Shown here: one piece after another, positions 43,358 to 51,392 of the stretch
Layout of the letters: each line of letters opens with the position of its first letter
Position numbering within the stretch: the first letter of the stretch is position 1
Assembly: GCA_017882785.1 (NCBI GenBank)
Contig: JADGOV010000005.1
Coordinates: forward strand, 1 to 63,946
Length of the DNA stretch: 63,946 nucleotides
Source of the DNA: Frankiaceae bacterium
GTDB taxonomy: Bacteria; Actinomycetota; Actinomycetes; JADGOV01
Direction: 5' to 3'
Position numbers and translations under genes: made by a program
Notes under the pieces: generated by a model
What the model saw: only the letters and a program-made list of their open reading frames with translations
The model's database searches: none
What the model was told of the DNA's origin: nothing

Positions 43358-44014
43358 TCAGGCAGCCGGCCGGGGCGGGACCAGGCGGGGCGACAGCGCC
43401 CCGTACGGCAGGCTCTCGGCCAGGGCGGGCCATTCCCGCAGATCCGCCAACCGCAACTCCTCCAGCATCAGCACACCCGCCTCGAGCGGCCAGAGTACCG
43501 CCCACAGCCACAGACCCATGCCCTCCCCGACGAAGGCCGCGCAGGCGCTACTCGTCGGCAGCGACCACAGCGCCGTCGGGTGGCCGGCGGCTTCGACCCG
43601 AGCGTGCGGCGCACCCGTGTCGAAGCCTTCACCCGGGTCAGGGCCCGCGAGACCGGCATAGGCCGCGCCCAGGCCCACCCCCGGCTCCTCGGCGACCAGC
43701 AGGAACTCCGCCGGTCCGCCCAGCGGAGCGGGACCGGACAACGCCAGCACCGTCGCCTGCACCCCTTGGCGCTCGTCCCCGGCGGCACCGACGCCGGAGA
43801 CGAGCCAGCCCGACGGCTGGGGCGTGGGGACCCAGAGCGGCACCGCCGCGTTCGCCGCAGTCTGCTGCAGTCCCTCGGCGCCGATGCGGGGCAACGCCCG
43901 GAAGGGCAGCACGGCGCCGTGCGTCTGACACTGCCAGTCCTTCGACCACAGCCCCGGAGGTCGCAGCGGACTGGCACACCGCGGGCAGGTCGGCTCCGGC
44001 CTCATACCGATCAC
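43358..44014 (-). CDS. DUF6758 protein with N-terminal zinc ribbon
   Basis: A 218-residue protein beginning 'VIGMRPEPTCPRCASPLR', with the knuckle 'CPRC' and another cysteine about 17 residues later ('WQC'), and a later helical region 'GLWLWAVLWPLEAGVLML'. DUF6758 proteins are found in actinobacteria and have no known function. GTG 44012-44014 has GGAG eight bases upstream; the ATG three codons later (44005) is possible. Its stop at 43358 is in the frame of the PHP gene. Confidence 0.75.
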   Translation of the reverse strand: MIGMRPEPTCPRCASPLRPPGLWSKDWQCQTHGAVLPFRALPRIGAEGLQQTAANAAVPLWVPTPQPSGWLVSGVGAAGDERQGVQATVLALSGPAPLGGPAEFLLVAEEPGVGLGAAYAGLAGPDPGEGFDTGAPHARVEAAGHPTALWSLPTSSACAAFVGEGMGLWLWAVLWPLEAGVLMLEELRLADLREWPALAESLPYGALSPRLVPPRPAA

Positions 44015-44106
44015 GGTGAGGCTCCGGATCCCGACTCGTCAAGCCCTGGGAACCCTCGGCGGCGAAGCCGGCCCGGGTCGGCGACAGCGCGCCGTACGGT
44101 GGCGTC

Positions 44107-44496
44107 ATGGTGCCGGACCTGCTCCCCTGCGTCGGGGCGGTGATTGTCGACCAAGCGGGCCGACTGCTGCTCGTGCAGCGCGCCCATCCGCCCTCACGCG
44201 GCCGATGGACGGTACCTGGCGGGCGGGTGGAATCGGGCGAGACCCTGCCCGAGGCGACCGCCCGAGAGGTCGCCGAAGAGACGGGTTTGACCGTGTCCGT
44301 CGGCTGTCTTCTCGCCGTCGTGGACATCGACGGGACGTACCGGGTGCACGATTTCGCCGCTACCGTCACGGGCGGCACCCTGGCGCCGGCTGACGACGCG
44401 CTGGACGCGCGGTGGTGCAGCCCGCAGGAGGTGCTGGCCATCCCGACGACCCCGGGTCTGGTCGTCGAGTTACGCCGGATGGGCGTTCCGCTGTGA
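44107..44496 (+). CDS. NUDIX hydrolase
   Basis: A 129-residue Nudix protein with the box 'GGRVESGETLPEATAREVAE' followed by 'ETGL', matching GX5EX7REUXEEXGU. It would hydrolyse a nucleoside diphosphate-linked compound; the substrate is unknown. The short length and 'RAHPPSRGRWTVPGG' resemble MutT-type or ADP-ribose-type members. It starts at ATG 44107, divergent from DUF6758, and converges on the MaoC gene. Confidence 0.9.
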   Translation: MVPDLLPCVGAVIVDQAGRLLLVQRAHPPSRGRWTVPGGRVESGETLPEATAREVAEETGLTVSVGCLLAVVDIDGTYRVHDFAATVTGGTLAPADDALDARWCSPQEVLAIPTTPGLVVELRRMGVPL

Positions 44497-44503
44497 GCCG
44501 GTT

Positions 44504-45010
44504 TCAGCCAGCGATCGGTTCGGGGCGGCCCGGTTGCTCACCGCCGCGGGTCTCACCGTAGGACCGCTTGGGCACCATCACCTTGCGCCGGAAGATGCAC
44601 ACCATCGTGCCGTCCTGGTTGTAGCCGCGGGTCTCGACGTAGACCACCCCACGGTCGTCCCGGGACTTCGACTCCGTCTTGCCCAGCACCGTGGTCTCGC
44701 CGTAGATGGTGTCCCCGTGAAACGTCGGCGCCACATGCCGCAACGACTCGACCTCGAGGTTGGCGATGGCCTTGCCGGAGACGTCGGGCACCGACATGCC
44801 GAGTAGTAGGGAGTAGATGTAGTTGCCGACGACCACGTTGCGCTTGAAGTCGGTGGCCTTCTCCGCATAGTTGAGATCCAGGTGCAGCGGATGGTGATTC
44901 ATCGTGATCAAGCAGAAGAGGTGGTCGTCGTACTCGGTCACCGTCTTGCCGGGCCAGTGCTTGTAGACCGCACCGACCTCGAACTCTTCGTAGTAACGCC
45001 CGAATTGCAC
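44504..45010 (-). CDS. MaoC-family dehydratase, probable mesaconyl-CoA hydratase
   Basis: A 168-residue hot-dog-fold enzyme with a MaoC-type core. 'YKHWPGKTVTEYDDHLFC' and 'MNHHPLHLDLNYA' carry the Asp/His catalytic elements. It is very similar, as I recall, to the Streptomyces MaoC encoded beside crotonyl-CoA reductase. With the dehydrogenase and CoA lyase nearby this points to mesaconyl-CoA hydration in the ethylmalonyl-CoA pathway (inference). GTG 45008-45010 has GGAGAG upstream. It is divergent from the methyltransferase gene. Confidence 0.8.
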   Translation of the reverse strand: MQFGRYYEEFEVGAVYKHWPGKTVTEYDDHLFCLITMNHHPLHLDLNYAEKATDFKRNVVVGNYIYSLLLGMSVPDVSGKAIANLEVESLRHVAPTFHGDTIYGETTVLGKTESKSRDDRGVVYVETRGYNQDGTMVCIFRRKVMVPKRSYGETRGGEQPGRPEPIAG

Positions 45011-45052
45011 GCGCTCTCTCCGTCCTGTCGTTGGGGGCCCTATCCTGCCGCA

Positions 45053-45808
45053 GTGACGGATTGGGGCTTCTGGCAGGCAAGTTGGGACGAGCAGCAGGAG
45101 TCCTACCTGCCCGACCGCGAGGAGCGGCTCGCCGCGATGCTCGATGCCGTCGAGGGCGTCGTCGGCTCCGCCCCCCGGGTGCTCGACCTGGCGTGCGGAC
45201 CGGCCTCGATCACCACTCGGGTGCTGGCGCGGTTTCCCTCCGCCACCGTAGTCGGCGTCGACGTCGATCCCGTGCTGTTGGCGATCGCTCGCGGAGTGCA
45301 CGCCGCGGACGGGCGGGTCAGCTTCGTCGCCGCCGACCTGCGGGAACCGGACTGGGCGCAGGCGGTGCCGCACGAGAAGGGCTTTGACGCGGTCCTCACC
45401 GCGACGGCGCTGCACTGGCTGGCCGAGCCGGACCTCACGCGGCTCTACGCGGACCTCGCCCGGTTGGTCCGCGCCGGGGGCATCTACTGCAACGCTGACC
45501 ACATGCCGTTGGTAGGAGCCCCCCGGCTCTCCGCCGCGGTGAACGCGGCCACGGTGCGTTTGCAGGAGCAGGCCCGCGCCGCCTCCGGTGCCCTGGACTG
45601 GGACAGCTGGTGGGCGGCCGCTGCCGCCGAGCCGGCGCTGGCGGAGCTCATGATCGAGCGCGGTGGACTGTTCGAGGGGACGGGCCACCCGGTCGAGTTC
45701 ACCCCCCCGGCGACATGGCATGTCACCCGGCTGCGTCACGGCGGCTTCGCCGAGGCGGCCGTCATCTGGCGCGACCGCGCGGACGGCGTCATCGCCGCCG
45801 TCCGGTAG
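45053..45808 (+). CDS. Class I SAM-dependent methyltransferase
   Basis: A 251-residue protein with motif I 'VLDLACGPASITTRVL' near residue 40, the acidic 'VVGVDVDPVLL' at strand 2 and 'FDAVLTATALHWL' near residue 110, the class I fold. The substrate is unknown. It begins at GTG 45053 and lies on the plus strand between the MaoC and acyl-CoA dehydrogenase genes, which are on the minus strand; it is therefore not part of that operon. Confidence 0.87.
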   Translation: MTDWGFWQASWDEQQESYLPDREERLAAMLDAVEGVVGSAPRVLDLACGPASITTRVLARFPSATVVGVDVDPVLLAIARGVHAADGRVSFVAADLREPDWAQAVPHEKGFDAVLTATALHWLAEPDLTRLYADLARLVRAGGIYCNADHMPLVGAPRLSAAVNAATVRLQEQARAASGALDWDSWWAAAAAEPALAELMIERGGLFEGTGHPVEFTPPATWHVTRLRHGGFAEAAVIWRDRADGVIAAVR

Positions 45809-45828
45809 CCGGCCGGGAACAGCCTGGC

Positions 45829-47031
45829 TCAGGTCCGCAGCTTGTACTCCTCGAGCAGCCGCCGACCGATGATCATCTTCTGGATCTCGGCAGTGCCCTC
45901 GCCGATGAGCAGCATGGGCGCCTCCCGGTACAGCCGCTCGATCTCGTACTCCTTGGAGTAGCCGTAACCGCCGTGGATCCGGAATGAGTCCTCCACGACC
46001 TCCTTGCAGTACTCCGACGCGAGCAGCTTGGCCATCCCGGCTTCGACGTCGTTGCGCTCGCCGGAGTCCTTCGTCCGCGCGGCCATGACCATCATGGCGT
46101 GGGCCGCCTCCACCTTCGTGGCCATCTCGGCCAGCTTGAACTGGATGGCCTGGTGCTGGGCGATCTGCTTGCCGAAGGTCTCCCGCTGTTGGGCGTAGGC
46201 GATGCCAAGCTCGAAGGCGCGCTGCGCGACCCCGCAGCCGCGGGCGGCGACGTTCACCCGGCCGACCTCCACGCCGTCCATCATCTGGTAGAAGCCCTTG
46301 CCGACCCCGTCGGCACCGCCGAGGGCGCTGCTGGCCGGCACCCGGGTGTTCTCCAGGACCATCTCGGTGGTCTCGACACCCTTGTAGCCCATCTTCTCGA
46401 TCTTGGGCGGTATCGTCACGCCGTTACCGGCGTCGCCGATGCCGGGTTCCTTCTCCACGAGGAACGTCGTCATGTTGCGGTACACCGAGTCCGCGCCGGT
46501 GTCGGTCTTGACCAGAACGGCGACCACACTGGAGCGCGCCCCGTTGGTCAGCCACATCTTCTGGCCATTGATCACGAAGTCGTCGCCGTCCTGCACGGCA
46601 CGACTCTTGATCGCCGAGACGTCGGAGCCGCAGCCCGGTTCGCTCATCGAGAAGGCACCCCGGATCTCACCGGTCGCCATCCGGGGTAGGAAGTGTTCCT
46701 GCTGCTCCTTGCTACCGTGCTGCTTGATCATGTACGCCACGATGAAGTGGGTGTTGATGATCCCGCTGACGCTCATCCAGCCGCGGGCGAGCTCCTCGAC
46801 ACAGAGCGCGTAGGTGAGCAGCGACTCACCGAGGCCGCCGTACTCCTCCGGGATCATGAGGCCGAAGAGCCCCATCTCCTTCATGCCCTCGACGATGGCA
46901 TCCGGGAACTCGTCCTTGTGCTCCAGCTCGGTCGCGTAGGGAATGATCTCTTTGTCCACGTAATCGCGAACTGTGGAGACGATCTCCTGCTGGATGTCGT
47001 TGAGCCCTTCGGTCTGCGCTAGCCGGCCCAT
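45829..47031 (-). CDS. Acyl-CoA dehydrogenase, probable methylsuccinyl-CoA dehydrogenase
   Basis: A 400-residue acyl-CoA dehydrogenase with 'SMSEPGCGSD' and 'MWLTNGARSS' in the FAD-binding middle domain and 'GGYGYSKEYEIERLYREA' and 'EGTAEIQKMII' at the C-terminus. By its neighbours it is likely Mcd, which oxidises methylsuccinyl-CoA to mesaconyl-CoA (inference). The ATG at 47029-47031 is chosen: it has GAGGAGG eight bases upstream and gives the common 'MGRLAQT' N-terminus; the longer frame starts at ATG 47100. Confidence 0.85.
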   Translation of the reverse strand: MGRLAQTEGLNDIQQEIVSTVRDYVDKEIIPYATELEHKDEFPDAIVEGMKEMGLFGLMIPEEYGGLGESLLTYALCVEELARGWMSVSGIINTHFIVAYMIKQHGSKEQQEHFLPRMATGEIRGAFSMSEPGCGSDVSAIKSRAVQDGDDFVINGQKMWLTNGARSSVVAVLVKTDTGADSVYRNMTTFLVEKEPGIGDAGNGVTIPPKIEKMGYKGVETTEMVLENTRVPASSALGGADGVGKGFYQMMDGVEVGRVNVAARGCGVAQRAFELGIAYAQQRETFGKQIAQHQAIQFKLAEMATKVEAAHAMMVMAARTKDSGERNDVEAGMAKLLASEYCKEVVEDSFRIHGGYGYSKEYEIERLYREAPMLLIGEGTAEIQKMIIGRRLLEEYKLRT

Positions 47032-47216
47032 GTCGGCGTCCTCCTCGGGATATCCCATGATCTGCGGGCCCGGCGGCGGGACTCCCGCACTTCCCGCCAT
47101 TATCCGCGCTCCGTCGCCCGGCTGTGCGTCGGGGTGGCGGATCGTCGCGTGGGGTCACCCGGCGGTGCACCCGGCCCGGCCGTACGCGGTCGGGGGCGAC
47201 GCCGCCGAGGCGGGAC

Positions 47217-48182
47217 TCAGTCCGGCGGTGGCTCGAACTTCTTCGTCCGGGCCATACCGGCCGCCCGGCCCTTGGCTGCGATCACCAGCGCCATCTTCCG
47301 CGAGGCCTCGTCGATCATTTCATCGCCGATCATCGCCGCCCCGAGGAGGCCGCCTTCGGGCGAGGTGTAGTGCGCGTAGGCGTCGAGCACCAACTCGGCC
47401 CAGTCGTAGTCCTCCTGGCGCGGGGAATACACCTCGTTGGCCGCGTCGACCTGGCCGGGGTGCAGGACCCACTTGCCGTCGAACCCGAGCGCGGCCGACC
47501 GACCCGCCACCTCGCGGAAGGCGTCGACGTCACGGATCTGCAGGAACGGACCGTCGATGGCCTGCACACCCTTGGCGCGGGCAGCCAGCAGGATGGACAT
47601 GAGGATGTGATGGTAGGGGTCGCCCGGATACTCACTGATCAACCCGCCGACCACGGTGGTCCGCATCTGGATGGACGCGAGGAAGTCGGCCGGCCCGAAG
47701 ATGACGGTCTCGATGCGGTCGCTGGCGAAGGCGATGTCCTTGGCATTGATCAGACCGATGGCGTTCTCGATCTGCGCCTCGATGCCGATCCGACCGACCT
47801 CGAACCCCATCGTGGTCTCGATCTGGGTCAGCAACACGTCCAGCCAGTGCACCTGCTCCGCTGACTGCACCTTGGGCAACATGACGCAGTCCAGGTTGGC
47901 TCCGGCCCCTTCGACGACCTCGATCACGTCGCGGTAGGTCCACTTGGTGGTGAGGTCGTTGACGCGGACGACACGCGTCTTGCCCGTCCAGTCCCCGGTG
48001 TTCAGTGCGGCCACGATGTTCTTCCGAGCGCCCTCCTTGGCGCCCGGCGCCACCGCGTCCTCGAGGTCGAGGAAGACCTGGTCGGCCGGCAGACCCTGGG
48101 CCTTCTCCATCATCTTCGTGGAGCTACCGGGCACCGCAAGACAGGAGCGGCGAGGGCGCAGGGCGGGCGACACGGCATCCAT
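47217..48182 (-). CDS. HpcH/HpaI-family CoA-ester lyase (malyl/methylmalyl-CoA lyase type)
   Basis: A 321-residue CitE-like aldolase. Family features are 'SCLAVPGSSTKMMEKAQ' at the N-terminus, 'VFLDLEDAVAPGAKEGAR' near residue 37 (metal-binding acids), 'MLPKVQSAEQV' and 'FGPADFLASI'. In the ethylmalonyl-CoA pathway the homologue splits beta-methylmalyl-CoA to glyoxylate and propionyl-CoA. It lies upstream of the dehydrogenase on the same strand. The specificity is inferred from context. Confidence 0.85.
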   Translation of the reverse strand: MDAVSPALRPRRSCLAVPGSSTKMMEKAQGLPADQVFLDLEDAVAPGAKEGARKNIVAALNTGDWTGKTRVVRVNDLTTKWTYRDVIEVVEGAGANLDCVMLPKVQSAEQVHWLDVLLTQIETTMGFEVGRIGIEAQIENAIGLINAKDIAFASDRIETVIFGPADFLASIQMRTTVVGGLISEYPGDPYHHILMSILLAARAKGVQAIDGPFLQIRDVDAFREVAGRSAALGFDGKWVLHPGQVDAANEVYSPRQEDYDWAELVLDAYAHYTSPEGGLLGAAMIGDEMIDEASRKMALVIAAKGRAAGMARTKKFEPPPD

Positions 48183-48302
48183 CCAACGATCCTACCGACG
48201 GGATGCGGTCCGGCTACGCGACGGGTGCAGCGGCCACCTCGGGGTATTCGGAACGAACCACGGTCGCAATGCCGGCGATACGGCCGTGGCAGGCTGGCCG
48301 GC

Positions 48303-48860
48303 GTGACCGTACAGACCGGCCCGCCGGAGGATGCTCCCCTCCCGACCAGGGTCCAGGAGGTGGCCGTCATCGAGGAGGCCAGCAAGAAGTCGGGCCTGCT
48401 GTGGCTGCGCGGCGGCCAGTACGGCGGCCAGGGTCGCGCGCAGGCCGTGTGGCACCTGTGGCACGAGGGGGCCGCGTATGTGCTCTGCGGGGGCGAGGAG
48501 CAGCCCGCCCCCGATCTGGACACCGGCACGCGAGTCGCGGTCAGTGTGCGCAGCAAGGACAACGGCGCGCGCCTGGTGGTCTGGGAGGCGGAGACCGAGC
48601 GGGTGGCGCCGGGCTCCGAGCTGTGGCAGGCCGTCATTCCACTGCTCGCCGCCAAGCGGTTGAACGCCCCCGACGGTCCGGCGGCGGCGCAGCGGTGGGC
48701 GAGGTCGAGCGAGGTGTACCGGCTGGTGCCGACCGGTGTGCTGCTGGAGTCCTGGCGGGACCCCGACCGGCGCAGCGGGGCAGCGACGCCATCCCCGACG
48801 CCAGCCGCCAACCACGTGCGTACGCCCTATGTCTTGGGCGGAAGGCGCCGTTCTGGTTGA
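48303..48860 (+). CDS. Conserved actinobacterial protein of unknown function
   Basis: A 185-residue protein (start GTG 48303) with 'VQEVAVIEEASKKSGLLWL' and 'VAVSVRSKDNGARLVVWEAE'. The strand pattern may suggest a flavin-binding split barrel, but I see no firm motif and assign no function. The C-terminal 30 residues are low-complexity. It is divergent from the CoA lyase gene. Confidence 0.65.
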   Translation: MTVQTGPPEDAPLPTRVQEVAVIEEASKKSGLLWLRGGQYGGQGRAQAVWHLWHEGAAYVLCGGEEQPAPDLDTGTRVAVSVRSKDNGARLVVWEAETERVAPGSELWQAVIPLLAAKRLNAPDGPAAAQRWARSSEVYRLVPTGVLLESWRDPDRRSGAATPSPTPAANHVRTPYVLGGRRRSG

Positions 48861-48895
48861 TGCCGTCCGGGTTGGATGACGTCCGGGCGGTACGT

Positions 48896-49411
48896 TCAGA
48901 AGAGCCGGTAGCTCGCGCGTCCCATGGTGAAACCGTGCCGGCTGTGCAGATCCTCGCAGCGCAGTCCGCTTCGCCGGCTCGTGCACTTCAACGTGCCGGC
49001 CTGGAGCGCAGAACCGTAGGCGAGTCGGCGCTTGGCCAACGCAATCGCGTCCCCGACGCAGAGGAAACGTGATCCTGCTGTGCTCAGCCCGACCGCCGTC
49101 CCCCAGTCCAGCACGCAGTCCGCCGGCTTCGGCGGTGGCTGCCAGGTCCGCTCCCGGATGTCACAACGCACGAAGGTCCGGCTGAGGGCACAATTGATAT
49201 TGCCGCTGGGGGTGCCGAAGGTGGTGGTGCGCGTAACGCCCGTGGTGAGTGGCCGCTCGGGCGTGGCCGACAGCGACCCCGCAGCTGAACGTGAAGCCGA
49301 CCGTGACTGCAAGGAGTCCTCGGCCCGCCCCGCCGCTGCGCACCCGCCGATCACGAGGAACCCGGCCACGCACAGCCAGGGCACGACTGTTGAACGGGGA
49401 GGTAGGTGCAC
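48896..49411 (-). CDS. DUF6636-like secreted lipoprotein
   Basis: A 171-residue protein with a signal peptide and lipobox ('GFLVIGGC'), a Ser/Ala-rich spacer, and a domain with 'FGTPSGNINCALS', the start typical of DUF6636-type proteins. Six further cysteines follow, probably in disulfides, as expected for an exported protein. The function is unknown. The start is GTG 49409-49411; the much longer open frame upstream is antisense to the MgtE-N gene. Confidence 0.8.
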   Translation of the reverse strand: MHLPPRSTVVPWLCVAGFLVIGGCAAAGRAEDSLQSRSASRSAAGSLSATPERPLTTGVTRTTTFGTPSGNINCALSRTFVRCDIRERTWQPPPKPADCVLDWGTAVGLSTAGSRFLCVGDAIALAKRRLAYGSALQAGTLKCTSRRSGLRCEDLHSRHGFTMGRASYRLF

Positions 49412-49540
49412 GAAGGTGAAGATAGGGCCTCGGTGGGCACCCCGCAGCGAAGCTGGGCGATAAGCCAGACGGACTGAGGTGGTTTGCGAGGATGCCGCGG
49501 CATCCTCAGCCCAGGACTGCCACGACGGTAACCTGCCGGG

Positions 49541-50809
49541 GTGAGCGGGCCGCCGCAACGCGTCTTTGTCGCTCGCCTCGCCGGCGTCGCCGTCTTCGAT
49601 CCCTACGGTGATCAGGTCGGACGGGTGCGCGACGTCGTCGTCGTGCTGCGTATCGGGCGACAACCGCCACGGGTGCTGGGGCTGGTCATGGAGGTCCAGC
49701 CGCGCCGCCGGGTGTTCGTCCCTATGGGCCGGGTCCGCGGTATCGAGGCCGACCAGGTGATCATCACTGGCGCTGTCAGCCTGCGGCGCTTCGAGCAGCG
49801 GGCCGGGGAAACGATGGCCATCGGGGAACTGCTGGACCGCAAGGTCACCCGGCTCGACGACGACACGACGGTCACCGTGATCGATGTCGGTCTGGAACAG
49901 ACTCGGACCCGCGACTGGCTGGTGACCAAGGTCGCGGTGCGCACCCCCAACCGAGGAATGCGTCGGCGCGGACAGCTCTCGGTGCTGGCCTGGGACACGG
50001 TCACCGGCTTCTCGCTGCCCGAGGAGGGCCAGGGCGCGGCCAACATGCTGGCGGCCTTCGACCAACTGCGAGCGGCGGACCTGGCCAACGTCCTGCACGA
50101 ACTGTCACCGAAGCGCCGCTCCGAGGTGGCCGCGGCATTGGATGACGAGCGGTTGGCCGACGTGCTGGAGGAGCTGCCCGAGGACGACCAGGTGGAGATT
50201 CTCGGCAAGTTGGAAGAGAAGCGGGCGGCGGACGTGCTGGAGGCCATGGCCCCCGACGACGCCGCGGATCTGCTCGGTGAGCTGCCGACGCATGAGCAGG
50301 AACGCCTGCTCGAGCTGATGCAGCCGGACGAGGCGGGCCCAGTGCGCCGGTTGTTGAGCTACTCCGAAGACACTGCCGGCGGGCTGATGACCACCGAGCC
50401 GGTCATCCTGCCGCCGGACGCGACGGTTGCCGAGGCGTTGGCCCGGGTCCGCAACCCCGAACTGACCCCGGCACTGGCCAGCCAGGTCTTCGTCTGCCGA
50501 TCACCGACTGCTACCCCCACCGGGCGCTATCTCGGCATCGCGCACATCCAGCGGCTGCTCCGGGAGCCGCCCTCCTCGCTGGTCAGTGGCGTCGTGGACA
50601 GGGACATCGACCCGTTGACGCCGGATGTTCCGCTGGCGGTGATCACGAGCCACCTCGCCACCTACAACCTCGTCGCCGTGCCTGTGGTCGACGACGGCGA
50701 CCACCTGCTCGGCGCGGTCACGGTGGACGATGTGCTGGACCACCTGCTGCCAGCGGACTGGCGGGACCACGCTCCCGGCGAGGAGGGGTCAGCCGATGGC
50801 TCGCGGTGA
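49541..50809 (+). CDS. PRC-barrel/MgtE-N/CBS protein without transport domain
   Basis: The 422 residues comprise a PRC-barrel-like N-terminus (about 1-130), an MgtE N-terminal superhelical domain (about 165-275, with 'DLANVLHELSPKRRSEVAAA') and two CBS motifs (about 285-405). The membrane channel domain of MgtE is absent, so it is likely a cytoplasmic regulatory or Mg2+-sensing protein. The M. tuberculosis counterpart, Rv1232c, also sits next to DUF1003 and mrp. GTG 49541 is the start. Confidence 0.85.
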   Translation: MSGPPQRVFVARLAGVAVFDPYGDQVGRVRDVVVVLRIGRQPPRVLGLVMEVQPRRRVFVPMGRVRGIEADQVIITGAVSLRRFEQRAGETMAIGELLDRKVTRLDDDTTVTVIDVGLEQTRTRDWLVTKVAVRTPNRGMRRRGQLSVLAWDTVTGFSLPEEGQGAANMLAAFDQLRAADLANVLHELSPKRRSEVAAALDDERLADVLEELPEDDQVEILGKLEEKRAADVLEAMAPDDAADLLGELPTHEQERLLELMQPDEAGPVRRLLSYSEDTAGGLMTTEPVILPPDATVAEALARVRNPELTPALASQVFVCRSPTATPTGRYLGIAHIQRLLREPPSSLVSGVVDRDIDPLTPDVPLAVITSHLATYNLVAVPVVDDGDHLLGAVTVDDVLDHLLPADWRDHAPGEEGSADGSR

Positions 50810-51317
50810 GACCAGGCGGCCACGACTGGACCAGCCCAAGGGGGCCGGTCGGTCGCTGCGCCGGCCTCGGGTGGATCCGGAAGCGGCTGGCCGGCTCTCG
50901 GACCGGATCGCGCGCTTCATCGGTACGTGGAAGTTCATCGGCTACATGACGTTGGCCATCGGCGCGTGGATCGGCTGGAACGTGCTGGGGCCCGACCACT
51001 ACCGCTTCGACACCTACGCGAACAAGTTCACCCTGCTGACGCTGCTGTTGTCCTTGCAGGCCTCCTACGCCGCGCCTCTCATCCTGCTCTCGCAGAACCG
51101 GCAGGCCGACCGCGACCGCGTGCAGTACGACGACGACCGGGCCCAGGACGAGCGGTCGATCGCCGACACCGAGTTCCTCACCCGCGAGATTGCCGCATTG
51201 CGGATCGCCCTTGGCGAGGTGGCCACCCGGGACTACCTGCGGTCGGAGCTGCAGCGATTCCTCGAGGACGTGCGGGACGGTACGAGCCGGGACTCGCTGG
51301 AGGATCGCAGCCGCTGA
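50796..51317 (+). CDS. DUF1003 membrane protein
   Basis: A 173-residue protein with two membrane segments: 'FIGYMTLAIGAWIGWNVL' near residue 47 and 'FTLLTLLLSLQASYAAPLIL' near residue 76, followed by 'SQNRQADRDRVQYDDDRAQD', the DUF1003 signature. It overlaps the MgtE-N gene by 14 bases and starts at ATG 50796 after GAGGAGGGG. The role is unknown. Confidence 0.9.
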   Translation: MARGETRRPRLDQPKGAGRSLRRPRVDPEAAGRLSDRIARFIGTWKFIGYMTLAIGAWIGWNVLGPDHYRFDTYANKFTLLTLLLSLQASYAAPLILLSQNRQADRDRVQYDDDRAQDERSIADTEFLTREIAALRIALGEVATRDYLRSELQRFLEDVRDGTSRDSLEDRSR

Positions 51318-51392
51318 GCCGTCGTCACGGGTTGGGCGCTGGGGCTGGGCTGGGGCGGGATTGTGCTGGTTGGGCCGTAGACTAGGTGGGAC

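Noticed and set aside
49412-50098. Upstream extension of the DUF6636-like gene
   Set aside because: It is antisense to the MgtE-N/CBS gene; the signal peptide and lipobox follow a local GTG at 49411.
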